Of a DNA stretch of 64,000 bases, positions 1 through 10,351 are shown one piece after another (positions within the stretch are counted from its first letter, which is position 1; each line of letters opens with the position of its first letter). The stretch covers positions 32,833,067 through 32,897,066 of the forward strand of contig CM077831.1 of assembly GCA_039720395.1 (NCBI GenBank). Reading direction: 5' to 3'. The position numbers and the translations under genes were made by a program. The stretch is from Liquidambar formosana. Its lineage: Eukaryota; Streptophyta; Magnoliopsida; Saxifragales; Altingiaceae. The notes under the pieces were generated by a model that made no database searches, had not been told where the DNA came from, and saw only the letters and a program-made list of their open reading frames with translations.

Positions 1-1636
1 AGATTGTTGATTTGGTAAACGAACAACCATCGGCTAGTACATCTGGGCAACTACGGCGGTCTGGCCGGCGACAAAACTCAGCAAATGTACCACAGGGAAG
101 GAAGGGGAAGCAAAAGGTGAGAGTTTTCAATGCGTTGGAACATGGCCCGTATTTTGAGGACAGCCCTATGAACGCATTTATCTTTAGCAGTTCATTGGAA
201 CAAAGGTTTGTCCATAAGGCCTACAACCAATCAGTTAATTTAATGTAGGTAAAAGATGCACACGTTATTAAATGTTGTTTATTTCTCACAGTGATTTATT
301 AGTCAAGATTGATGATGAAACTGCCACGCGTGGCTCAATCCGTTCCCTTCTACCGCATGAATGGATCTCTTCAGAGGCAAGCATACTATTGCATACTAAC
401 ATATGTGTATCATTTTGTTATAGTTTATTATTACTTTTTTATATATATATGATGTTTATTCAATTTTTGGGTTGAACAGATTATAAATTTGGTTGTGGGT
501 CAGCTGAATAGGAGAGAGATGGGTGATATGGTGACGTGGTATTTGCCAACTCATTTCTCGGTAATTCCATTGCCATTGTAATGCATAATTGCACCATTGT
601 ATGTGAGTTTTAATGTATCTGATAGTTCCTTTTTTGTCTACAGGCTTGTGTCTTGAAGGAAGAAGCGGATGTGGCCAGATACATTAAGAGATATGGTATT
701 GCCGATGTAAATTGGAGTGCTTGCGAGGAGGTATGTGAGAAACCATCAGTTTATCATTTAGAAGCCTGTTTTGTCTAGATAACCATACTAAATACCTCAT
801 CGTCACCTCCCTCCCCATTGGAGCTTCCACAATTTATACCATCCCCGATCCCTCATTATATGTATAATATAATTATGGTGATAGTTCCTTTTTCACGTGT
901 GTGAGTGTATGTGTTATTTATTTTATTGGGTTAATTGGTTATACATGCTCTAAGTACAAGAAGTTGATTGGCATACAGTTGTCTTCAACATTACATCGCA
1001 TTGCAATGTGGGTGCATTGATTTCTAATCTAGTTTCAATGATATTTTTAGATTTATATCCCCTTTAATGATGATGGGACGCACTGGTTATTGTGCAATAT
1101 CAAAGTGAAGCAATGTTTGGTTCATATACTAGATCCTCTTCCTAGCCCTAGGCGAAATCGGATCCGAAAAGATTCAGCCAAAAAATTGGTAATTTTAGTA
1201 ATTGATATTTATACATGAAAGGTTTTTCTTATGTGTTATTTTAGTATTGATCATCTAGTGTTGTTAATAGGTACTATTCTGTGATGAGATGTTCAAAAGG
1301 TCATGTGCAGTGAACCAACCTTTACATGAGTTCAGCAAGTTTCCCATTGAAACCCCCCCCGTGCCGCGGCAAGAGAATGGGTGAAGTTATTTTCTTCGTA
1401 CATTGTGTCGTGTTTATGAAAATTTCACAATGTTTAACTTTGAAATGACAATTTGTATTCATGTGTTCAGATGGGATTGTGGCCTTTGGGTCATCATGTA
1501 CATGCAAGCACGTGATCAATATATGTCAACAAAACTTGATGAAAAAGAGTCACAAATATTGCGACAACAGGTGGCACACAATGTAATTCTTGATGAGCGG
1601 AATGAGATGAGAAACCATGTGCTTACTCTGGGATGA
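1..1636 (+). CDS. ULP1-like cysteine protease (C48), 3' part of gene
   Basis: This is the 3' part of a spliced gene cut by the window edge. I place exons at <1-205, 292-376, 480-560, 644-730, 1051-1188, 1271-1380 and 1471-1636, and all joins keep frame. The C-terminal domain has the Ulp1/SENP signature: His in DDGTHWLLC, Asp in LVHILDPLP, Gln in PRQENG and Cys in GWDCGLW. Family members remove SUMO or related modifiers from proteins. Upstream lies a basic linker (RRSGRRQ, QGRKGKQK). The second intron (377-479) starts with GCAAGC and ends in ACAG, so it is a GC-AG intron. The exon lengths 85, 81, 87 and 138 repeat exactly in the gene at 10.35 kb, so the two are paralogs. In plants such genes are often carried by Mutator-like elements, but no transposase lies beside this copy. 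Whether it is expressed is unknown. Confidence 0.8.
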
Positions 1637-3794
1637 TTGCTACGTCTGTACATGTAATTTCTATCCAAATAGGAAATGGGAATAAGGCACCCTTTACTGT
1701 TGATTCAATAGTGCATTTCCCTATTTACCTTTCTTCTTCTATGCACACTGTTCATCCACATTCTATATCCTCCTATATCCTTTGTCATCAATTTTAATTC
1801 ATTTCTACAGATTTTGTTTTTGTTTTTTTTGGTTTTTGGTCCGTTTGTGCATTTTAGATGAGATTACTTGCCCCTCTCTCCACTGCAGACAAAAAACGGT
1901 GCCGTTTATCATGTCTATGAGCATCCCCACATTCCACTTGCGAGAGAAACAAATGGTTAATTTTTGTCCAACTGCTCCCATGCCCATACCGTCGGTTAGC
2001 CTGGTTCAGTTTTGGGTTCAGAAGAACCCATGCCTTCTTGAGACCAAAAGGACGACAGAGAGCTTAATACTCAACACAATCTTCAGTGGGTGGTTGAAAA
2101 GAGAAAAATAGGACTGAATTTGTTTTTGGACTCTGTTTGCTCTTGCCCCCCCTCACCTCCAAAGCTGAGGACATTTTCATCTGCTTCCGCTGCTCTCTTT
2201 TCCTCTCAATCAGTTGGTGAGTTTAGTTGCATAGAAAGTATAAAGCTGGTGCCTTTTCTTGGGCGTTTTTTTTAATGTTCAGCTGCTGAGTTAGTTTTTT
2301 TTTTCTTCCCCCATGATTTATTATTTACTTGTTTGGTTGCATAGAAAATGTAAAGCTACTGCCTGTGTCCTGGTATTTTTTTTTTTTTTTGGGCTTGTTT
2401 AGCTTCCTAGAAAATGTTAAGGTCCAATTACCCACAGTCTTTGCATCCATGCCTAACTGGTGAGGCTTTTCTTTTTCCCCTCTTGCATTTATTTCTTGCT
2501 TAATTGGTGCTGTCATTGTTATTGGTTTTTATTAAGCCCTTATTTGGTTGCCTAGATACATAAAATATCTCCAGGGTTTTTGTGGTTTTTTGGGACTTCT
2601 GTACTTGTTTCGCTTCTGAGAAAATGTGATCATAGTTTTTTTTTTTTTTTCTTTTCTTTTTCCTCTTGCTGATACAGTTTTTACCCCCTTATTTGGGATT
2701 TCCATTTCATTCTTTGCTTCCAGGACCAACTAGTAATTGTTTTTCCCCCCTTTCTTTTTCTTGATGGGAAGGATGGCAGTGTCATTTGGTTGGTTGTCTT
2801 ATGATTTTGCACTAATTGCCTTTTACCATCTCAGGTAAACTATTTACCACCTTTGCTTGTTCTTTGTTTGCTCCATTTATTTTACCTCCTGTAATTCAGG
2901 TTTATATTCGGTGAAAAGGGTGTATATAATCCTAACTGCATGTGGATCAGGCATCATGAATAAATTTTTGTTTGCTTTCCAACTGTATTATATGTTTTTT
3001 TGTTTCTTTTAAAAATGGCATTCCTTATTTAATCTGTCTCTTCATTGTTATGCTCTTTGGCTATTCAATGCTTTCCTGACAACACTATGCTTTTTAAGTT
3101 ACAAAAATGAATTTTTTTGGATTCTAAGTTTTTTTATTGCTTATATCTTTTTAATTGCTTCATATTCTTATATCTCATTATTTTTCTTTACAGTGTTAAA
3201 CATGTAAAAATACATAGTTAGGAGTTCTTAGTTGTGACATTACATAACCTATTGTCTCTTTGGTGTTTTGAGCTAAGTGCATGCTCATCTTACTATGCGA
3301 AGATTGTGGACTGATTGAGACTATATGTAATTAACCTTATTGTATTCTTTGCATTGATTGATCAAAAAAAAAAAAAAAAAAGAGAGAGAGAGAGTTGAAG
3401 TTGTTTACTTGTCAGGTGTTCCGTTACAGTGTAGATAGGTGTTTTACACATGCAATTTTGATCTGGGTTTAGTGATACTTAGCTACATTTGATCTATGAA
3501 TAATTGGTTTGGAATGGATTATTTAGTGATAAAATTGATGAATCTGGGAATTTTTTTTTGTCCTAGTGTATATACTTCATTTGCCCCTGTATAGTTGAAT
3601 AAAAGCTTCATCTTTGGAATCTTAAGCTCTACTACTTTTTCCAAGCATTCTCCTTACTTTTCCACACACTTTAAATTGAGCTATTCCTCATTTAAAAAAC
3701 CATGGAAAAAACTATCATTTAATATTGAAAATTTTCATTTCAGCTTGCTCCTTTTATTGAGAGCACTGGTAAATTGGCGCTTACACATCAATAG
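1637..3794. other. AT/T-rich region resembling a leader intron
   Basis: There is no confident gene here. A pyrimidine-rich stretch near 2140-2215 is followed by several diverged copies of a motif like TTTGGTTGCATAGAAAATG (near 2227, 2337, 2399, 2543 and 2609) among poly-T runs. The same kind of motif occurs in the first introns of the ARMC8 and CCCH genes in this window, so this stretch may be a promoter plus first intron leading to the exon-like ORF at 3795. Poly-A followed by a short GA repeat sits at 3363-3395. Confidence 0.35.
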
Positions 3795-4118
3795 GATGTC
3801 GAGGAGATCCATACATGTCAGCTTTGTTACCAAGGAGCATCAGTAAAGAAATACAACATCCATCATTCTTCACTTACAGCCCCTCCACAGCTTCCACTGC
3901 TCCATAAAGATGGCACCGCTCCTAATGCTGCAATAGGCAAAAATGAGATAAATCCCACTGCTGTACAAGTATCACCTATTCTACTGGTAGAGAAGACTGA
4001 ATTTAATGGTCAAAAAGAATCCCCACCTCTTGCTGATGACAACAAAGAAGATGGCTGTCTGATAATTGCCTCCAATTTTCTGATTGGAGCACACAAGCAC
4101 TTGCTGATGTGTTTATGA
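3795..4118 (+). other. Exon-like ORF of 107 codons, unrecognised
   Basis: An acceptor-like AATAG at 3790-3794 opens a 108-codon frame that runs to TGA at 4116-4118 without an ATG near its start. The predicted peptide starts DVEEIHTCQLCYQGASVKKY and continues as a hydrophilic, Pro- and Asn-rich tail ending near LADDNKEDG. The Cys pair CQLC followed by Tyr and Lys residues suggests a zinc-binding piece, but I do not recognise the family. It may be a last exon of a small gene whose leader is the T-rich region upstream, or a captured gene fragment. Confidence 0.35.
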
Positions 4119-7100
4119 TTCTGCATCACAAACTCCTACATATAGTTACTATGTATATATCTTATCATTTTGCATCTTTGTGCAGCAATTTTTGGATGTT
4201 ATATAACTCTCAGCTCTAGCTCAAGGCCAATGAAACATAATCCAAGAACAACATGGTTTCTTTCCTTAGAATCTTCTTGCATCCACTGTTATGGCATTTT
4301 GGAAAAACAAAAACAAACCTACTGCTGCAGCAAACTTTCCACTTAATTCCACTCATTGTATATAATATAATAGCAGCTTGGATTTCAAGTGCACAGATTG
4401 CCAAAAGCTGCATATAACTTGTCTGTTGTTCATATTACAATTACCTTTTAAGATGCATATTTTGTTGTTAGTAAACTGATGAATGCACAAGTGGCTTGTG
4501 TCACCCAAATAGGCAAAATACACCTTCCCTTCAATCTCTGCTCCAAAACACAACTGAGAAAAAACAATATACACCCCTTTACTATACCACGGGCACGTGC
4601 CTTGGCCCCTAGTATTCTTAGAAATTTAATAGTGGCCATTATTTGTAATCAGGTATGGGAAGTTTATTCCACATTATACCACCTCCTGCTTGGACACTGT
4701 TACATTAAAGTCTAACTTTGTCTAATATTGTCGTTGTGAATTGGCGTTTTAATGTACAATTGTAGGTTTGCTTACTATATTAGTTGTGAGTTATCAAACC
4801 TTTACAAACATTATTTATTGGTTCAATAGCATGAAGAATATAACACATCAGTGCTATTAACATTGGATTTTTTTACCAATTATGTTCTGTGGATGATGAA
4901 TTTTTCATGCAGTAGATGTTAGTGTACCTACAATAGACATGAACATGAGAGAGATAGAACTGACGAGAGAGAGAGTGAGAGAGAGAGAGAGAGAGACAGA
5001 GACAGAGAGAGACAGAGGTGTCTGTATATGTGCGTGTGATGTGGTTAGATATGTAGGAGCAAATGTTGACTTACAAGTGAATCTAACAAATTTTTCTGCT
5101 CCATCAGAGAAATTGGCAATATTACTCAATTAACACAATGTTAAATTGGCATATACTAAAAAGCTCATGCCTTACACGTGATCCCCTCCTAGTTTTGTTA
5201 AACAATATTATGTGTATCCATGTTTGTGTGATAATTAGGTCATTAGCCCATGGCTCGCCGTTACCCAACCCGAAATATTTGGGTTAACCCAAACTGCAGC
5301 CCATTTAGGTCTTGCCCATCAGTAGTCTGATTGTAGAGATTGGTGGTTGTTGACGTGGGAGTTGTGGCCCGGCCCAATTTCATAGCCCAAGGCCCAATCC
5401 AAATGTATCCTATTTTATAGTTAAAACTATATAAAAACTCGTGTGTTGCAAATGTGACAGTTGTAAACATAAATATCGGCATAAATATATATACAAATAT
5501 ATTACCCGATCAGGCCATCATGATAGATCAGATATCAAGGAACTTTGACTCAGGAATTATAGGTATCGAGTTCGTGTCTTTGTTCCCTCACTATAGAATG
5601 CATGGACTTGTATATGATTTGTGTATCATGGGAATTAGTTTGAGCCTAATAGTTTGAGATACCCTTTGTTCGGCAAATTTTTATTTCCACAATTGTGTTC
5701 ACTGTTTTTTAATAGTTATTTGAGCAATTCGATATGTTAATACATATTATAATGCGTCGCGATTTATTTTTTAATCAACTGTTCGTCAATTTTTTGTCTC
5801 TCTTTTTGAATATACTTATTTATAATTTTATACAATTTTTTTAGAGTGGAGCTGAATATACATAAACAAAACAAAGAAATATGGCATTGCGTACTAAGTT
5901 TGGGTTGCATATTGTACGGTACATGTAATATACACATAAAAAACAAATAGATTTTTAATATACACTAAACATCAACCTACCTACACTACATGTAAAAGAG
6001 TATTTAAAACCCAAACAAAAACAAGTTATTGCATACACAATGCGGCGGTCACTTCTCAACTTAATACCAAACATGAAACATACATGGATTTCTGAGCGGT
6101 TTGTGCATCGTATTTTGGGCCTAACAGTTGTCTGATTTCCTCTCAGTTGGCATAAATGTATTTGCACAATCTTGTAAGTATTTTTAAAGTTTTCTAAGCA
6201 ATTTAATATGTTAATATATATTCTGGAGTGTCGTGCTTTATTAAATCAATGGATCAAGTTGAACACAATTAAATAAAATTTTGTGGGTCATCTTGGCCGG
6301 ATCAAGATATTAACACCCATCTAGATATTGTAATGCACTAGATGCCCCAGCACACTCGTTGTGCGTTTCACTGAAAAAAATAGATTTAACAAATCTTACA
6401 AACAATAAATAAAAAATTTGAATTCAAAGTGTGAATAAAACTTGCTATTAGGTAGTTAAGGAGAGAGGACACAATATATTGGGTGGTTAAAATAAAGTTC
6501 ATTTATGAATTTTTACTTGAAATACCGTTCTAATCGCATTAATTTAGAATTTATTTAAAACTGCTTAGGGTGTTTTGGTAATCCACTTTGTACATCAAAC
6601 TAAAAATATTCCAGTAGTTTTTATATATTAGTATAAAAGATTGGACAATACTTGCCTCCACCCAAGGGTGGATGAGCTCTTCTCCACCTCTATTCATATG
6701 AAGGCACATTTCATAAATATTTTAGGAAAATATTAATTTAAAAACAACGCATAGCAAAAACGTGAATAATAACACATGTATATGGGTTCATATCCCTTGT
6801 AGTCATTAAGTGTCCAGTTGTCTTCATTTTATGGCTCACGTCGTTCCTATTAAATCTAACGGCCATTACTTTGCCACGATTAAATAAAATGGAATATAGT
6901 GCAAAGCTGGAAACTTAAAATAATCTAAACAGCATTATCTTATAAGTCATCGCCTATCATGGCTAAGGGGCAAACGATGATGCCTTTCCTACCTCTTCAC
7001 CTAGACTCACCTGTCGGCATATTGAATTCCAAAATATAAATCTGATCACCTGCCAACACAATAGTGGATTTTTCTCATCCTAGTATCGATTTTGTGTAGA

Positions 7101-7410
7101 GGGAACAAAAAAGTTGAAGACGAAATCATGACCCAATTTTTTGTCGTCTTATGCGGCAAGATTTGCCATCATCAAATTCCAACTTGTAAATTCGATCATC
7201 CCGCCTACAAAACAATGGGTTTTTTCCACCTAATGAAACGATTTTGGGTAAAGGGAGAACAGATTAAATATAACCTAATAAAAAAAATAAAAAAAAACGA
7301 AGGCTGAATAAGACTCAATTTCTGCCCATTTTCTTTGACATGATTTGTCGGAAAATATCCATCGTCGGTAATTTCACCATTATTTCCTTTTATACGTGCA
7401 ACATCATAAC
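4119..7410. other. Intergenic AT-rich DNA with simple repeats
   Basis: I see no supportable gene. A GA-rich microsatellite spans about 4946-5018. A roughly 75-bp segment near 5705-5778 (AGTTATTTGAGCAATTCGAT...) recurs in diverged form at 6185-6250, which suggests an old dispersed repeat. Short ORFs here lack splice context or recognisable motifs. Confidence 0.5.
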
Positions 7411-7602
7411 TAGGGATGGCAATTTCGCCCCGATCCAATGAGATTTGGACTCGATCCATACCCAAATGGGCGGGTATTTTTTTTAATTTTTCGAGTATCG
7501 GGTCGGGTATGGGTATAAATTCTTTTAAAAAAAATTCGGGTACGGGTCGGGCATGGATCCCAACAAGAAAATACCCGAGACCCAACCCGACCCGATATTT
7601 TT

Positions 7603-7673
<71 letters not shown>

Positions 7674-8127
7674 CCTATGTTTGGAATTTATGTATGGTTT
7701 TATGAATATTTGAAACCTATCTTGGTATAAACTTATGGAGTCCATTAGAAGGCTCATTATATATATATTTTTTAATCCTTATGTTTATGTATAATATTTG
7801 TGTGATCATATTAGGTATGATCTTATTTGAACAAGATCATATTAGGTGCTAAAAACATTTATAAGCTTAGTATATGATTATATGAATAACATGTAATAGG
7901 TGTAAGTAGCAAAAAAATGGAATTTGGGGAAAAAAAATCCTCACAATAGGGTGGTCGGGTATAGGGGGGTGGGGCATGGATGGCCCAAGAAGACGGTGGA
8001 TCGGGGATGGAGTTTAATTCTTTATACCCATCGGGTATCGGGTCGGGTATGGGTATAAGAGATTAAAGATCGGGTCGGATATAGGGTAGTGCCGACCCGC
8101 ATCCGACCCGACCCATTGCCATCCCTA
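7411..8127. mobile_element. hAT-type MITE with 8-bp target duplication
   Basis: A 717-bp non-autonomous element. The left end reads TAGGGATGGCAAT and the right end is its reverse complement, ATTGCCATCCCTA. The same octamer ATCATAAC flanks both sides (7403-7410 and 8128-8135). An 8-bp target duplication is typical of hAT transposons. The interior is rich in GGGTCGGGTATGGGTAT-like segments, inverted between the two halves, and holds a (TA)n run at about 7608-7669. No transposase is encoded; ORFs through the TA run are artefacts. Confidence 0.88.
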
Positions 8128-8135
8128 ATCATAAC

Positions 8136-9922
8136 ACTTTCAGTTCCGTCTATTAGTTGATGGGCTTGTTTTTTAGACTGGATGACGTAGCATCACTTAG
8201 GTAATTGGATCAACCTTGGCAAACGTGGCTTCACTACAGCCGTGAGATGGAGAAAAACTGGAAATTAAACTTCGTTTACACGGATAATGGAGATTTCCTT
8301 CCTCCTACCAATCTTTTCCCGCCCACTGTTGGGCAAGAACGATTGGGCAAGAAGCCAACCACACAAAAACCCAACGGGAATTGCCCATTGTTATGTACTG
8401 CGTCACCCAAATACCAGCAATATGAGTATACACGTCATTTTGCAATTCCATCGGTCGATATCCCTCTCTCCTCAGCTCTCGAAACCGATCCTCCAATCCA
8501 CCGGCACCGGTCTGCTGCGCGACCGTTGTCTTCCATCAAACAACGAGTTTGAGGTATAACTTTTCTCCCCTCTCTCTCTTCCATTCTATATATAGTTGAT
8601 TTTGCCTTCAAACACTAACCATATCGACTGTTTTAGCACAGCTTCTAGTAAAGAAGTTTGCTTTTTCTTCCGATCTACGAACCCTCGAATGTTCGTCTGC
8701 AAGAAATGTCATTTTACTGTAATTGTGTTGATTCTCTCTGCTCAAAACCCACATCTCCCCTCTCTCTCTTCCAGTCTATTTCGTTTTTTGTGTCTTCAAC
8801 TTGTGTGTGTGGTATAGAGGGTATTACATTGTTGCATAGTGGGATGTCATTATAACCAGGAACAAAAAAGGGCCTTTCTAAACACCCTCCTTTCACCAAT
8901 CATAATGGTCCCCCCAACACCCCCCCAAAACGAAAAAAAAAAATGTTTAAATATAATATTATGATGCTACTACTGTTAGTGCTTGAAGGTGGTGACATGT
9001 TTTTGGTGGTAAGGTATCAAAGTACGATACCTTACTATTTGCTGAGGATAACGATAAAAGGCGGGTCCATGGGTGTATATGTCCCGTCATCATATTTCGC
9101 ATAACTAGTGTACCATAAAAAGATTAAACGGTCGACGACCATGCAAAATTCCACTTTGTTGAATTAACACAATGGAAGCCTCAGATTTGTTTTTTTCTTT
9201 CTAATTTTTTTATTTATTTATAAGGGGCTAATTCGATTGGGGTTATAATTCAATCGATTTGGAATAACAGTGAATAACTAATTACGTGCAATGAGCCAAA
9301 TCAATTAGGGTTATATCTCAATCGATTTGGAATAACAGTACCGAAACCAATTATCTGGAGGGTGCCAATCAGTTGATTACGCTATAACATCTCTGTCATA
9401 TTTGTTAAGATTTTGTTTCAGCAATCAACATAGTGTATTGTGGTTCACTTGCCTTGAGGAGGGTCCAGTTTCATTTAACGTTTCTACTATTTGGTTTACC
9501 ATACATTAGTCCTCATATTTTGCCTATCTCCTGTACCATAAATCGGGGAAAAGGTGAAGGTGCATGAAAAATTTCACTTTGTCTGTTGAATTAAAACAAT
9601 GGATTAAAGAAGTTTGGGGGGGGGGTGGGTTTGAGGAGTTTAGGATTAAGATTTTTTGATAGATAATCAATTATTGGGGTGGACCCGAATAAAGCACGAA
9701 GCTTTTTCCTAATGTATTCTTTCCAATAGTATTGGGACATCTTCAAGTAGGGTTTGTTGGAGGTGTATGCTAAGTCCCATATGTGCACACATTAATGTTC
9801 ACATATGAGTGAATATATACACGTGCATTTATGCACATATATATATATATGTTTATTTATGTATGTATATAAATTGAGATATTCCCTTCATGTATTTCCA
9901 CTTATTATTTTTCCTTTTGAAG
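8136..9922. other. Intergenic region left of the HMG-ULP1 gene
   Basis: No confident gene. A GC-richer, CT-rich patch at about 8440-8553 ends in a donor-like GAGGTATAAC and could be an untranslated first exon of the gene at 10.35 kb. A C-rich stretch near 8868-8935 weakly resembles, in inverted orientation, DNA near 26.2 kb. A 9-bp-stem hairpin (TAAGGTATC ... GATACCTTA) lies near 9010-9035. Two copies of CAATCGATTTGGAATAACAGT-like sequence lie at about 9252 and 9326 and share the CAATCGATT core of the 69-bp array at 17 kb. Confidence 0.4.
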
Positions 9923-10024
9923 CTCATTGCACTAGTTGATCAAATAGTTTGCGAGCTTCCTCTAGAACAACCTTTATTGAGTGTTAGACCTTTGCGTGAT
10001 TCACTTGGCTATACTCCACTTCAG
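9923..10024 (+). other. Exon-like piece with ankyrin-like end
   Basis: A 34-codon open stretch lies between an acceptor-like GAAG and a donor-like CAGGTATG. It ends in RDSLGYTPLQ, which resembles the start of an ankyrin repeat (D-x-x-G-x-T-P-L). It could be a captured gene fragment or an extra 5' exon of the gene that starts at 10352. The evidence is only this short similarity and the two splice-like borders. Confidence 0.25.
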
Positions 10025-10351
10025 GTATGTTGATCTCCATGATGAATTTGCCCTTTCCATGTTACAATTATCCGTTGATAGTTGGGTTTAACATTTTACT
10101 CGCGCACTCTCAATACTAACAAGTACATTTCATACAATTAAATCACCAATGCATTTGTATAATTTGTGTGCCTGACATTGTATTCGGTTTGGGACATATC
10201 ATAATATTATTACTATTATAATTACAATTTTGAACTTTTTAATGAGGTATATTATTGTATCCAATTGTATATTATTATATCCGATTCATTTGAGTTCGTG
10301 TAAACTCTATACTCTTGTGAAAGGTATATTGTTTGAAGGCACCGATTTACA

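Noticed and set aside
1782..2111. 109-codon ORF after the left ULP1 gene
   Set aside because: No motif or splice evidence; it probably spans the 3' flank and a new leader region.
7410..7757. ORFs with long Tyr-Ile runs
   Set aside because: They run through a (TA)n microsatellite inside a hAT MITE.
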